64,000 nucleotides of DNA from Agrococcus sp. Marseille-Q4369 (GTDB taxonomy: Bacteria > Actinomycetota > Actinomycetes > Actinomycetales > Microbacteriaceae), in NCBI RefSeq assembly GCF_018308945.1, contig NZ_CP070501.1, positions 1,364,001-1,428,000 on the forward strand. The letters are read 5' to 3'. Each line of letters opens with the position of its first letter. Position 1 is the stretch's first letter. Shown here piece after piece: positions 19,638 to 28,108 of the stretch. A program made the position numbers and the translations under genes. The notes below the pieces were generated by a model. The model was not told the DNA's origin. It saw nothing but the letters and a program-made list of their open reading frames with translations, and searched no databases.

Positions 19638-20771
19638 TCAGTGCGCTTGCGCCTCCCGGACGGCGCCGACCAGCCGCGCGGTCAGCGGGTGACCGTCGTC
19701 GAGCCCCGTCACCCGGGCGACGAACGCCGCGGGATCGAGCGAGCGCAGCAGCTCCTGGAGCTCGACCGCCTGCTCGTCCCCTGCCGCGTCGAAGCGCAGC
19801 GCCGTGCGGAAGGCCGCGATGAGCGCGTCGGCGGGCTCGCCGCGCTCGACGAGCTGCGCGGCGGGCTCGACGAAGCGCTCGTGGCGCGAGAGCTTCCGGA
19901 GCGGCTGTCGTCCGATGCGCTCGCACGTGTCGGGCAGCGCCGGGTTCTCGAAGCGGGCGATCGCCCGCGCGACGTAGGCGGCGTGCTCGGCCTCGTCGAA
20001 GCCGTGCTTCGCGACGAGCAGCCTCGACGTGTCGGCGAGCGCCGCCTCGACGGCCGCGCGGATCTCGGGCAGCTCGAGCGCGGCGGCGATCGTGTCGATG
20101 CCAGCGACCCACCCGGCGTAGGCGGTCGTCGCGTGGCCCGTGTTGACGGTGAAGAGCTTGCGCTCGATGTAGGGCTCGAGGTCGTCGACGAAGTGCGCGT
20201 CGCCGATCCGGGGCGCCGCGACCCCGCGGCGCTCGAAGGCGGTGCGGTCGATCGACCACTCGAAGAAGTCCTCCACGACGACGTCGAGGCCGTGCGGGTC
20301 CTGCGGCGGGATGATGCGGTCGACGGCGGTGTTGGCGAAGACGGCGCGGTCCGCGAGCTCCGGCGCCCCGTCGAGCACGTGCTCGCGGAGCGTGTCGGAG
20401 GCACCGATGGCGTTCTCGCACGCCATCACGACGACCGGCGCGCCCTCGCGCTGCTCGAGGCCGGCGCGGATCGCCGGCGCGATGAAGCGCATCGCGGTCG
20501 GCCCGACGGCGCACGTCACGACGTCGGCCTCCGCGACGGCGCGCGCCGCGGCCTTCGGGGCGGCGCTCGAGTCGATGCCCGAGAAGCCGGTGACCGTGTG
20601 GATGCGGGCCTCGGGCCCGACCTCCCGCACCTGGTACGCATCCGCCGCCTGCAGCATCCCGATGAGCTCGGGGTTGACGTCGACGAACGTGACGTCGTAG
20701 CCCGCGCGGTGCAGGATGAGCCCGACGAAGCCGCGGCCGATGTTGCCCGCGCCGAAGTGGACGGCGCGCAT
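19638..20771 (-). CDS. mtlD: mannitol-1-phosphate 5-dehydrogenase
   Basis: 377 aa. It oxidises mannitol-1-P to fructose-6-P with NAD. VHFGAGNIGRGFVG is the nucleotide-binding loop, and KLFTVNTGHATTAYAG carries the polyol-dehydrogenase catalytic region. The ATG at 20771 overlaps the EIIA stop (ATGA). Last gene of the mannitol PTS operon. Confidence 0.96.
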   Translation of the reverse strand: MRAVHFGAGNIGRGFVGLILHRAGYDVTFVDVNPELIGMLQAADAYQVREVGPEARIHTVTGFSGIDSSAAPKAAARAVAEADVVTCAVGPTAMRFIAPAIRAGLEQREGAPVVVMACENAIGASDTLREHVLDGAPELADRAVFANTAVDRIIPPQDPHGLDVVVEDFFEWSIDRTAFERRGVAAPRIGDAHFVDDLEPYIERKLFTVNTGHATTAYAGWVAGIDTIAAALELPEIRAAVEAALADTSRLLVAKHGFDEAEHAAYVARAIARFENPALPDTCERIGRQPLRKLSRHERFVEPAAQLVERGEPADALIAAFRTALRFDAAGDEQAVELQELLRSLDPAAFVARVTGLDDGHPLTARLVGAVREAQAH

Positions 20772-21202
20772 CACTCGTTGACGTCGCCGAGCAGCTCGAG
20801 GATCGCCGCCGCGTCGGGCGCCTCCTCGAGCTTCGCGACGTCGTCCTGCTCGGAGAAGACGATCGCGATCTTCGAGAGGATCTCGAGGTGGCCGCCGTCC
20901 TTGCCGGCGATGCCGATGACGAACTTCACCGGGTTGCCGTCCCAGTCGAGCGGCGCCTCGTAGCGCGCCACCGAGAGCGCCGATGTCAGGATCGAGTCCT
21001 TCGACTCGTTCGTGCCGTGCGGGATCGCCAGCAGGTTGCCCATGTAAGTCGACACGCTCGCCTCTCGCGCGCGCATCGCGTCGGCGTAGTCGGGCGTGAC
21101 CGCCCCGGCGGCGACGAGCATGTCGGCCGCCTCCTGGATGGCCTCGTCCTTCGTGGTCGCTCGCGGGCTCGTGGTGATCTGCTCGAGGGTGAGGACGGGC
21201 AT
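20771..21202 (-). CDS. mtlF: mannitol-specific PTS enzyme IIA
   Basis: 143 aa. The phosphorylated His62 is in NLLAIPHGTNES, typical of the mannitol/fructose EIIA fold. It passes phosphate from HPr to the EIIB cysteine of MtlA. Eight bases downstream of mtlA and overlapping mtlD. Confidence 0.95.
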   Translation of the reverse strand: MPVLTLEQITTSPRATTKDEAIQEAADMLVAAGAVTPDYADAMRAREASVSTYMGNLLAIPHGTNESKDSILTSALSVARYEAPLDWDGNPVKFVIGIAGKDGGHLEILSKIAIVFSEQDDVAKLEEAPDAAAILELLGDVNE

Positions 21203-21210
21203 GGCGCTCC

Positions 21211-22806
21211 TTAGGCGGTCGTGTCGCTGCCGTCGCGATTGGCGCGCTGCACCATCTCGACGACCTCGTCGTACTTGGGGCTGTTCATGAAGTTGTCGAC
21301 CGAGACGTGGGTGGCGCCCGGCGTGCGCTCGCGCGCGCGGTCGGTGAGCTCCTGCTGCGTGATGACGAGGTCGACGTCGGTCGCGAGCGCCGCGATGGCG
21401 ACGTTCTTGACGTCGACGCCCTCGATGCCCGCCTTCTTGATCTTGTTGCGCAGCACGCTCGCGCCCATCGCGCTCGAGCCCATGCCCGCGTCGCACGCGA
21501 ACACGATCGAGCGGATGGGCTGGTCCGTCGGGCGGTCGGGCTCGGCCGTCAGCGCGGTCGCGCCGCGCGTCGCGCTCGCGCCGGCGCCGCCGGCAGCCGC
21601 GAGCCCCGCGAGCGCCTCCGACGACTTGCCCTTGTTCGCCTGCGTCTGCGCGACTGCAGCGCCGAGCGCGTCGTCGCCGGCCGCCTCGCGCTCGAGGTCG
21701 CGCTTGCGCCCGAGCCGCAGGATGACCGCGCCGACCGCGAACGAGACCGCGGCGGAGAGCACGACCGAGAGGATGACGCCGAGGTAGCTGTCGCCCGCCG
21801 TCTGCGCCAGGACCGCGAAGATCGACCCCGGCGACGCGGGGGCCCGCAGGCCCGTCGCGAACAGCATGTTGGTCGCGACGCCCGTCATGCCACCGGCGAC
21901 GACCGCGAGCAGCAGCGCGGGCTTCATGAGCACGTAGGGGAAGTAGACCTCGTGGATGCCGCCGAGGAACTGGATGACGGCCGCGCCGGGCGCGGTCGCG
22001 CGCGCGGCGCCGACGCCGAAGAACGTGAAGGCGAGCAGGACGCCGAGGCCCGGGCCGGGGTTCGCCTCGAGCAGGAAGAGGATCGACTTGCCGTCGGCCG
22101 CCGCCTCGGTGATGCCGAGCGGCGTGAGCACGCCGTGGTTGATCGCGTTGTTGAGGAAGAAGACCTTCGCGGGCTCGATGAGGATCGAGGCGAGCGGCAG
22201 CAGGTTCGTCTGGACGAGCCAGCCGACGGCGCCGCCGATGACGTCCATGATCCAGTTGACGACCGGGGCGAGCAGGTAGAAGCCGCCGATGCCCAGGATG
22301 AACGCGACGATGCCCGCCGAGAACATGTTCACGAGCATCTCGAAGCCGGCCTTGATCTTGCCGTCCCAGAGCGCGTCGAGCTTCTTCATCACCCACGCGG
22401 CGAGCGGGCCCATGATCATCGCGCCGATGAACATGTGCACCTGCCCGAGCTCGCCCTGCCCCTCGGCGGGCGGGTTGGCGGCGTTGAACTGCGCGATGAG
22501 CCAGTCGGAGCCGGCGATGACGCCGAGCGTCGCGAACGCGCCGACGACCGCGCCGCGCGCCTCGTAGACCATCCGTCCACCGGTCGCGGCGATGAGGATG
22601 GGCAGGAGGTAGTGGATCGTCGGCCCCACGATCGACGCGAGGCCCTCGTTCGGGAACGGGCCGTCGGCGATGAAGAGTGCCGTGACGATGCCCCACGCGA
22701 TGAGCGCGGGGATGTTGGGCATGATCATGCCCGAGAGGAACGTGCCGAACCGCTGGACGCGGACGCGGGCGCCGCTGCCGGACGCCGTCGCTGCTGTGGT
22801 GGTCAT
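21211..22806 (-). CDS. mtlA: mannitol-specific PTS enzyme IICB
   Basis: 531 aa. The membrane IIC domain is about 15-365, with GGIHEVYFPYVL at 282-293 (substrate-binding GGIHE). A flexible Ala/Gly linker follows, then IIB (about 430-531) with phospho-Cys438 in FACDAGMGSSAMG. EIIA is on a separate gene, as in Gram-positive bacteria. Imports mannitol as mannitol-1-phosphate. Confidence 0.96.
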   Translation of the reverse strand: MTTTAATASGSGARVRVQRFGTFLSGMIMPNIPALIAWGIVTALFIADGPFPNEGLASIVGPTIHYLLPILIAATGGRMVYEARGAVVGAFATLGVIAGSDWLIAQFNAANPPAEGQGELGQVHMFIGAMIMGPLAAWVMKKLDALWDGKIKAGFEMLVNMFSAGIVAFILGIGGFYLLAPVVNWIMDVIGGAVGWLVQTNLLPLASILIEPAKVFFLNNAINHGVLTPLGITEAAADGKSILFLLEANPGPGLGVLLAFTFFGVGAARATAPGAAVIQFLGGIHEVYFPYVLMKPALLLAVVAGGMTGVATNMLFATGLRAPASPGSIFAVLAQTAGDSYLGVILSVVLSAAVSFAVGAVILRLGRKRDLEREAAGDDALGAAVAQTQANKGKSSEALAGLAAAGGAGASATRGATALTAEPDRPTDQPIRSIVFACDAGMGSSAMGASVLRNKIKKAGIEGVDVKNVAIAALATDVDLVITQQELTDRARERTPGATHVSVDNFMNSPKYDEVVEMVQRANRDGSDTTA

Positions 22807-22847
22807 CTCGGCTCCTGTGCTCGCTGGCGGATCAGGGCTCGCGGCGC

Positions 22848-23102
22848 CTATGCGTCGTGGTCGGTGGAGAGCAGCTGCTCGAGCTCGTCGAGCGCAGCCT
22901 CGTCGTCGGAGGCGATCGTGACGGTGTCTCCCTTGTTGACGCCGAGCGAGATCACCGACAGGATGCTCGCCGCGTTCACCTGCTTGTCGCCGACGGCGAC
23001 GGTGACGGGGGCGGATGCCCTGGCGGCGGCCTGGGCGAACAGGGAGGCGGGCCGCGCGTGCAGGCCGTGGGACGACTCGACGGTGACGGTGCGCTCAGCC
23101 AT
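22848..23102 (-). CDS. ptsH: phosphocarrier protein HPr
   Basis: 84 aa. Active His15 in SSHGLHARPAS. Ser46 is present in NAASIL, the site that HPr kinase uses in Firmicutes, although actinobacteria generally lack that kinase. Located 41 nt before mtlA, so the general phosphocarrier is probably co-transcribed with the mannitol genes. No ptsI in the window. Confidence 0.96.
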   Translation of the reverse strand: MAERTVTVESSHGLHARPASLFAQAAARASAPVTVAVGDKQVNAASILSVISLGVNKGDTVTIASDDEAALDELEQLLSTDHDA

Positions 23103-23191
23103 GCTGCTCCTTGAGGATCCATCCGGCTGGACGCCGGTTGGCGCTCACGGTATCACCGGTTCCCCGGGCGTCGGCAGGGCGGCGGGACGCC

Positions 23192-23956
23192 TCAGCGGGG
23201 GCGGGTGCCGCGCAGCCGAGCCCAGGCCCCGAGCACCGCGATGGCGGTCCAGCCGATCGCCGCCGAGGCCGCCACGCGGACCGCGTCGTCGCCGATCGGA
23301 GCCAGCACGGCGCCGTCGGCGACGGTCCCTTCCGCGAGCGCACGGAGGGCGTGGCACGGCAGGAGCCATCTGAGGCCGTCGAGGCCCGCGCCGACGAGCG
23401 CGCCGCCGATCCCCGGTTCCACGATGAGCGGCAGCGCGAGGCCCACCGCGAGCACGAGCATGGGCGAGCGCGTCACGTGCGCGAGCGCCGCCATCCACGC
23501 CGCCCACGCGGTCGACGCGACCAGGTGCACGCCGGTCGCCGTCAGGATCGCGCCGAGGCTCGGCCGCACGAGCACCGCGGCGCCCGCCACCGCCGCCGCG
23601 CTCGAGACGGCCGCGAGCAGCAGCGCGGGCACGAGCATCGGCACGGCCGTCAGCGCCAGCCGCCGCGCCGGCCGCGGGTGCGCGAGCGCCGCGTGCAACC
23701 AGGCGCCATCGCGGTAGGGCCCCGCGACGCCGAGGCTCGCGAGCACGACGATCGCGAGCTGTGCCGCCGAGCCGCGCGCGACGATGGCGGTCGCGGCCTC
23801 GAGGTCGCTCGAGGCGGCTGCGCGCGAGAGCAGCCCGCCGACCGCGAGCCCAGCGAGCGCCGAGCCGACGACGGCGATCGCCACCGGGATCCACAGACGG
23901 CGGCCCAGGAGCATCGCTGCGAGCTCGGCCCTACCCGCCCGCAGGACCGCGCTCAT
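23192..23956 (-). CDS. ABC-type permease of the bacteriocin locus
   Basis: 254 aa with about six hydrophobic segments (LWIPVAIAVVGSALAGLAV, LAIVVLASLGVAGP, LTAVPMLVPALLLAAVSSAA, others to the C-terminus), the layout of an ABC-2 membrane subunit. The ATG overlaps the stop of the upstream ATPase gene, so it should pair with that ATPase. In circular bacteriocin loci such exporters secrete the peptide or provide accessory immunity; which applies here is inference. Confidence 0.7.
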   Translation of the reverse strand: MSAVLRAGRAELAAMLLGRRLWIPVAIAVVGSALAGLAVGGLLSRAAASSDLEAATAIVARGSAAQLAIVVLASLGVAGPYRDGAWLHAALAHPRPARRLALTAVPMLVPALLLAAVSSAAAVAGAAVLVRPSLGAILTATGVHLVASTAWAAWMAALAHVTRSPMLVLAVGLALPLIVEPGIGGALVGAGLDGLRWLLPCHALRALAEGTVADGAVLAPIGDDAVRVAASAAIGWTAIAVLGAWARLRGTRPR

Positions 23957-24843
23957 CCGCCCTCCTCGATCGCCGCGGCGAAGGCTGCGCTCAGCGAGAG
24001 CCGCCGAGGCGAGAGCTCGGTCACGAGCACGCCCTCCCTCGCGGCGATGCGGGCGACGCGCTCGGCGTCGAGCCCGCGGGCGGCGAGCGCGCCCGACGGC
24101 CGGCCGTGCACGACGGCGCCCGCCGCGCGCAGCGCCGCGCCGAGGCGCTCGGGCTCGGGCGAGCGCACGATGACGACAGGTGCGGCGTGGCGACGGAGGA
24201 ACGCATCCGCGTCGCCCTCGAACCTCGTCCGTCCGTCGTGCAGGCAGACGAGCCGGTCGAGGAGCGGCTCGATCTCGTCGAGCGCGTGCGCCGAGAGGAG
24301 GACGGCGCCGCCGCCGTCGGCATGCGCGCGCAGGAGCGCCGAGAGCCAGCGGCGCCCGGCGGGATCGAGCCCGTCGAACGGCTCGTCGAGCACGAGGATG
24401 CGCGGGCTCGCCAGCAGGGCTCCCGCGATCGCGAGGCGGCGCCGCATGCCGAGCGAGAACGAGCGCACCGGCCCGCGCGCACCCGCGAGACCCACCGCAC
24501 CGAGCATCCGGTCGATCGCGTCGGGCGCGACCGCCGCGCGCAGCGCGATCGGCAGCAGGTGGGCCCGCGCGCTCGCGCCCGCCGCCGCGCCGAGCGCATC
24601 GGGGCAGAACCCGACCGTGCGCAGCGGCTCGCGGAGCGCGCCGTACGCGGCGCCGTCGATCCGCGCGCTCCCCTCGCCGCGCTCGAGCCCGAGCAGGCAG
24701 TGCAGCGTGGTCGTCTTGCCGGCGCCGTTCACCCCGATGAAGCCCGTCACGCTCCCCCACGGCACGTGGAACGTCACCCCGTCGAGCACCGCGCGGCCGC
24801 CGAAGCTGCGGCGCAGCATGGCGACCTCGATCGCGGGCCTCAC
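23953..24843 (-). CDS. ABC transporter ATP-binding protein (exporter type)
   Basis: 296 aa, GTG start overlapping the preceding stop. Walker A is GVNGAGKTT at 37-45, signature SFSLGMRRRLAIA, Walker B RILVLDEPFDGLD, H-loop LLSAHALDE. The final third matches the C-terminal extension common in ABC-2/bacitracin-type ATPases. Likely partners with the permease encoded next. Second of two ATPases in the same operon. Confidence 0.9.
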   Translation of the reverse strand: MRPAIEVAMLRRSFGGRAVLDGVTFHVPWGSVTGFIGVNGAGKTTTLHCLLGLERGEGSARIDGAAYGALREPLRTVGFCPDALGAAAGASARAHLLPIALRAAVAPDAIDRMLGAVGLAGARGPVRSFSLGMRRRLAIAGALLASPRILVLDEPFDGLDPAGRRWLSALLRAHADGGGAVLLSAHALDEIEPLLDRLVCLHDGRTRFEGDADAFLRRHAAPVVIVRSPEPERLGAALRAAGAVVHGRPSGALAARGLDAERVARIAAREGVLVTELSPRRLSLSAAFAAAIEEGG

Positions 24844-25448
24844 GCGGGCTCCATCCGGGCGACCGTCGTCTCGGCGGCCAGCGGGCGCGCCCCGTGGTCG
24901 ACGAGCACGACGAGACCCGTCGCCGCCCATCCCTCGATGGCGGTGACGAGGCGGCCCGCGGCCACGTCGTCGAGGCCGAGGAACGGCTCGTCGAGGATCC
25001 TGACGCGCGCCTCGCGGAGCGTCGTGAGGACGACCCACGCGCTGCGCCGCTGGCCGGTCGAGAGCAGGTCGGCTCGCACGGCGAGGCAACCGCCGAGCCC
25101 CGCGCCGACCAGCGCGGAGAGCGCGCGGTCGGCGTCGACGCCCGCTGCCCTCGCGAAGAGGCGCGCATGGCGCTCGAGGCTCACCGCCGGCAGGAGCGCC
25201 GGCTCGCTGCGGGTCACGGTGCGGGCGCCGCGCGCGAGCCTGCCGCTCGCGACCCGTCCATTGACGAGCACGCGGCCTCGGCGAGGTGCCACGGAGCCGC
25301 CGAGCAGCTCGACGACGGTGCTCTTGCCGACGCCGTTGCGGCCGGTGAGGCGCACGAGCTGCGGCGCTCGAGCGTGCAGGTCGGGCACGCGCACGACCGC
25401 GCCGCCGATCGCCACGCTCCCGACGCCCTCGATGTCGACGCTCGTCAT
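24840..25448 (-). CDS. small ABC ATPase of the bacteriocin locus
   Basis: 202 aa. Walker A GRNGVGKST at 36-44, signature-like LSTGQRRSAWVVLTTL (the usual LSGGQ is LSTGQ), Walker B RILDEPFLGLD, switch VVLVDHG. Single short ATPase domain, like the ABC ATPase found beside DUF95 proteins in circular bacteriocin clusters. Overlaps its neighbours on both sides by four bases. Its membrane partner may be the 366-aa protein just upstream. Confidence 0.87.
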   Translation of the reverse strand: MTSVDIEGVGSVAIGGAVVRVPDLHARAPQLVRLTGRNGVGKSTVVELLGGSVAPRRGRVLVNGRVASGRLARGARTVTRSEPALLPAVSLERHARLFARAAGVDADRALSALVGAGLGGCLAVRADLLSTGQRRSAWVVLTTLREARVRILDEPFLGLDDVAAGRLVTAIEGWAATGLVVLVDHGARPLAAETTVARMEPA

Positions 25449-26545
25449 CGACGCCTGCCGAGCGGCAGCGCCACGCCCGCCGCCGCGACTGCGGCGCCGG
25501 CCACGGGCAGCCAAGCGACGGCGACAGCGCCCGTCGCGACGAGGAAGGGCGGCGTCAGCAGCATCGCGAAGGCGACGACGCGCACGGCGGCGCGCTCGGA
25601 GCCAGGTTCGAGGAGCACGACCGCGCTCGCGGCCACGACCACGTACCAGGCGATCGCGACGGCCGCGAGCGCGAGGTCGCCGCCCGTGAGCGCCGCGAGT
25701 GCCGCCGCGATCGGGGTCGGAGCGATCCCCATCGTCAGGATCCCGGCGGCGAGGAGCCCGGCGGGCACGGCAGCGGGAGCCCCGCACGAGACGAGCTCTC
25801 GCACGAGCTGCACGAGCGGCCGCGCGTCGCGTGCGAGCAGCTCGCCGGCCACCCACAGCGCGGGTGCCGCGGCGATGGCGAGCACGAGCGGCGCCGGGGC
25901 CGCTGCGATCGCGCCGATCGCATCGACGCGGACGAGTGCCGTGCGCAGGACCCCGAGCGCAGCCCAGGCCGCTGCCCCGGCCGCCAGCACTCCCGCGAGC
26001 CGTGCCGGGAGGCCCGACAGCAGCGGTCGTCCGCCGCGCAGCGCCGCGAGCGCGCCGGCCGCGCCGAGGCCGGCACCGGCGGCGGCGATCACGACAGCCG
26101 CGCGCGCATCCCCCGCGGTCGCGAGCGACAGCGCCGCGGCTCCCGAGACGACGAAGGATCCCACCAGCGCCGGGGTGATCGCCGCGAGCGCTCCCGAGGC
26201 TCGGGCGCCGCCGAGGTCGAGCGCGCGCAGGAGCGGCGCGACGGCGGCGACCGACGCGACGAGCGGTGGCGTCGCGCCGATCGCGACGCGCGCGAGCGGA
26301 CCGAGGGCGAGCGCGAGCGCCAGCACGGGCACGGCGAGCTCGGGCTCGAGCCGCACGGCGAGGTGCACGGTCGCGGCGAGCACCGCAGCTGCGCCGAGCA
26401 GCGCGCTCGCCGACCCGACGAGCAGCGGCACCCGCAGGGTCGTCGAGAGCGCGGTCAGCAGCCAGCCGGGCAGCGCGTGGTGCGCGACGACCCAGCCCGC
26501 CTCGGCGATCGCGACGGCGCGAAATGGTCCGCGCGGGAGGCTCAT
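25445..26545 (-). CDS. polytopic membrane protein, bacteriocin locus
   Basis: 366 aa, about nine to ten hydrophobic helices and very few charged residues; ends GVALPLGRRR. I do not recognise the family. Coupled by ATGA overlaps to a 133-aa membrane protein upstream and an ABC ATPase downstream, so a transport subunit of a dedicated export or immunity complex is the simplest reading. Ala/Leu/Val content is extreme even for this genome. Confidence 0.65.
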   Translation of the reverse strand: MSLPRGPFRAVAIAEAGWVVAHHALPGWLLTALSTTLRVPLLVGSASALLGAAAVLAATVHLAVRLEPELAVPVLALALALGPLARVAIGATPPLVASVAAVAPLLRALDLGGARASGALAAITPALVGSFVVSGAAALSLATAGDARAAVVIAAAGAGLGAAGALAALRGGRPLLSGLPARLAGVLAAGAAAWAALGVLRTALVRVDAIGAIAAAPAPLVLAIAAAPALWVAGELLARDARPLVQLVRELVSCGAPAAVPAGLLAAGILTMGIAPTPIAAALAALTGGDLALAAVAIAWYVVVAASAVVLLEPGSERAAVRVVAFAMLLTPPFLVATGAVAVAWLPVAGAAVAAAGVALPLGRRR

Positions 26546-26943
26546 CGCCCCGGCGCTCGCGCCCCGCCGACCAGGTGGTAGGCGACGGCGAGCATGGAGA
26601 CGGCGAGGAGCGGCCAGCCGAAGAGGTGCGCGGGCCAGACCCGCAGCAGACCGACGAGCGCCATCGCGACGAGGGCCGTCGCCATCGAGCCGATGCCCGC
26701 GAGGCCGAATCGGAACCGGCCGTCGAGGAGCGCGGGCACCGTGGTCGCGAGCGCGCAGGTGGAGGCTGCGAGCGTCAGACACGTGCACGCCGAGCGCAGC
26801 GCCGGTGCGACCTCCGCCCACGCGGCGGTGCTCAGCACGCCCGCGACGAGCAGCAGCTGCGCGAGCGCGATGCCTCGGACGCCCGCGCGCGAGAGCGGCA
26901 GCGCGATGCCCAGCTCGGGGATGCGGAACGTCGGCGGCGTCAT
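26542..26943 (-). CDS. small four-helix membrane protein, bacteriocin locus
   Basis: 133 aa. Four hydrophobic stretches (GIALAQLLLVAGVLSTAAWA, CLTLAASTCALATTVPALL, GSMATALVAMALVGLL, GWPLLAVSMLAVAYHL). No family recognised. Small hydrophobic proteins next to the precursor and DUF95 gene are often the immunity factor in circular bacteriocin loci, which makes this a candidate, by position only. Confidence 0.6.
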   Translation of the reverse strand: MTPPTFRIPELGIALPLSRAGVRGIALAQLLLVAGVLSTAAWAEVAPALRSACTCLTLAASTCALATTVPALLDGRFRFGLAGIGSMATALVAMALVGLLRVWPAHLFGWPLLAVSMLAVAYHLVGGARAPGR

Positions 26944-27500
26944 CCCAGGCACAGGAGCACCCCCGTGGCGGCCGCCGCGGTGAGCGCCCGCAGGTAGGCG
27001 CGCGCGGAGCGGCGAGCCACCGGGAACGCGAGCGGCGCCACGACGGCGACGGCGATCGCCACCATCCACAACTGCCACCCGCGCGGGACGGCGGCGACCC
27101 CGAGGACGACCGCGGCGCCCTGCTGCCCGAGCACGAGGACCGCGAGCACGAGTCCGGCCACGCCCAGCCGGAGCGTGCCGCTCGCGCGCGACGGACGCAG
27201 CGCGACGGGACCGAGCCAGCGCTCGAGGAGCGTCGCCAGCACGGCGACGACGATGAGGACGAGCACGTGCAGCATGACGGCGCCGACCGCGCCGACCGTC
27301 GTCGCGGCGGCGGCGAGCGCGGGGTCGTCGAGCGACTCCGCCGCCTCCTCCCCCGCCGCGGCGGCGACCTCGACGAGGAGCGGCAGTCGCGCGAGCAGCA
27401 GCGCCGTCGCGAGCGCGAGCACGACGCACCACACGACGGGCGAGGTCGTCGGCCGCGCGAGCGCGGGGTGGACCGCTCGCGACTCGACATGCGTGTCCAT
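26940..27500 (-). CDS. membrane protein, bacteriocin locus
   Basis: 186 aa with four to five membrane segments (VVWCVVLALATALLLARL, AVGAVMLHVLVLIVVAVLAT, LRLGVAGLVLAVLVLG, LWMVAIAVAVVAPLAF). No recognised domain. Starts 14 nt after the SpoIIM-like gene and overlaps the 133-aa gene by four bases. Could be part of the maturation machinery or an immunity protein. Confidence 0.6.
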   Translation of the reverse strand: MDTHVESRAVHPALARPTTSPVVWCVVLALATALLLARLPLLVEVAAAAGEEAAESLDDPALAAAATTVGAVGAVMLHVLVLIVVAVLATLLERWLGPVALRPSRASGTLRLGVAGLVLAVLVLGQQGAAVVLGVAAVPRGWQLWMVAIAVAVVAPLAFPVARRSARAYLRALTAAAATGVLLCLG

Positions 27501-27514
27501 GGGATTCCCTTCCG

Positions 27515-28108
27515 TCACGCGCCGCGAGCGACGCAGATCGATTCGATGAGCGCCCCGAGCACGACGAGCAGCGCTGCTGCTGCCGTGAGCCGCAGACCGT
27601 AGCCGAGTCCGTCCGCGTACGCGCGACCGGGCTGCCGGCCTGTGCGAAGCCACGCCGTGACGGCGTGCGCGGTGGGGAGCAGCCCCGCGATCGCCGCGAG
27701 GAGCACCGCCGCAGCTTCGAAGACGATGTACGGCGCGATGCGCGCGATCGTCTCCGCCGCTCCGAGCGCGGCGACGACCGAGGCAGCGGAGACGCCGACG
27801 CCGATCCCGATGAGCGCGATGCCCACGAGCGTGAGCGACCCGAGCACCGGCGCCCCTGCGGCGAGCAGGGCGAGCGCCGCCAGGTTGTTCGCAGCGATGC
27901 CGAGCGCGCTGCCGTCGGTCGAGAGCACGCTCGAGTCGATCGAGCCCCGCGCGACCGAGGCGGCGTTCTCGGTCGCGACGCCGGCGGACGCCGCGGCGGT
28001 GGAGACCGCGGTCGCGGCGAGGAGTCCGCAGGCGAGCACGGCCGACACCGCGAGCGCGAGCTGCAGCTGCGGTCGCTCGAGCGCGGCGTCGGCCGTGCCG
28101 CGCCTCAT
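27515..28108 (-). CDS. SpoIIM/DUF95-family membrane protein (bacteriocin maturation or secretion)
   Basis: 197 aa. It has five hydrophobic segments. SALGIAANNLAALALLAAG and IAPYIVFEAAAVLLAAIAGL correspond to the NN...G and PHG.E..A...AG motifs of the SpoIIM/DUF95 family, and ALIESICVA to its C-terminal end. DUF95 proteins are the hallmark partner of circular bacteriocin precursors (As-48C, UblB, CirB-type), implicated in secretion and probably cyclisation. The ATG overlaps the stop of the precursor gene, which strongly links the two. Confidence 0.72.
   Translation of the reverse strand: MRRGTADAALERPQLQLALAVSAVLACGLLAATAVSTAAASAGVATENAASVARGSIDSSVLSTDGSALGIAANNLAALALLAAGAPVLGSLTLVGIALIGIGVGVSAASVVAALGAAETIARIAPYIVFEAAAVLLAAIAGLLPTAHAVTAWLRTGRQPGRAYADGLGYGLRLTAAAALLVVLGALIESICVARGA

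Noticed and set aside
20771-22696. EIICB and EIIA as one fused protein in a single frame
   Set aside because: The long frame through the EIIA region is antisense-free but upstream of ATG 21202 it is out of frame with mtlA and gives no PTS sequence; two separate genes with an 8-bp gap explain it.
23192-25168. A 658-codon frame joining the ABC permease and ATPase
   Set aside because: Residues before ATG 23956 are a shadow of the ATPase gene in another frame; the two genes overlap by four bases and are separate.
27515-28108. A true sporulation function for the SpoIIM-like gene
   Set aside because: No other sporulation genes occur and the family domain is also the standard partner of circular bacteriocins; gene coupling to the small peptide favours the latter.
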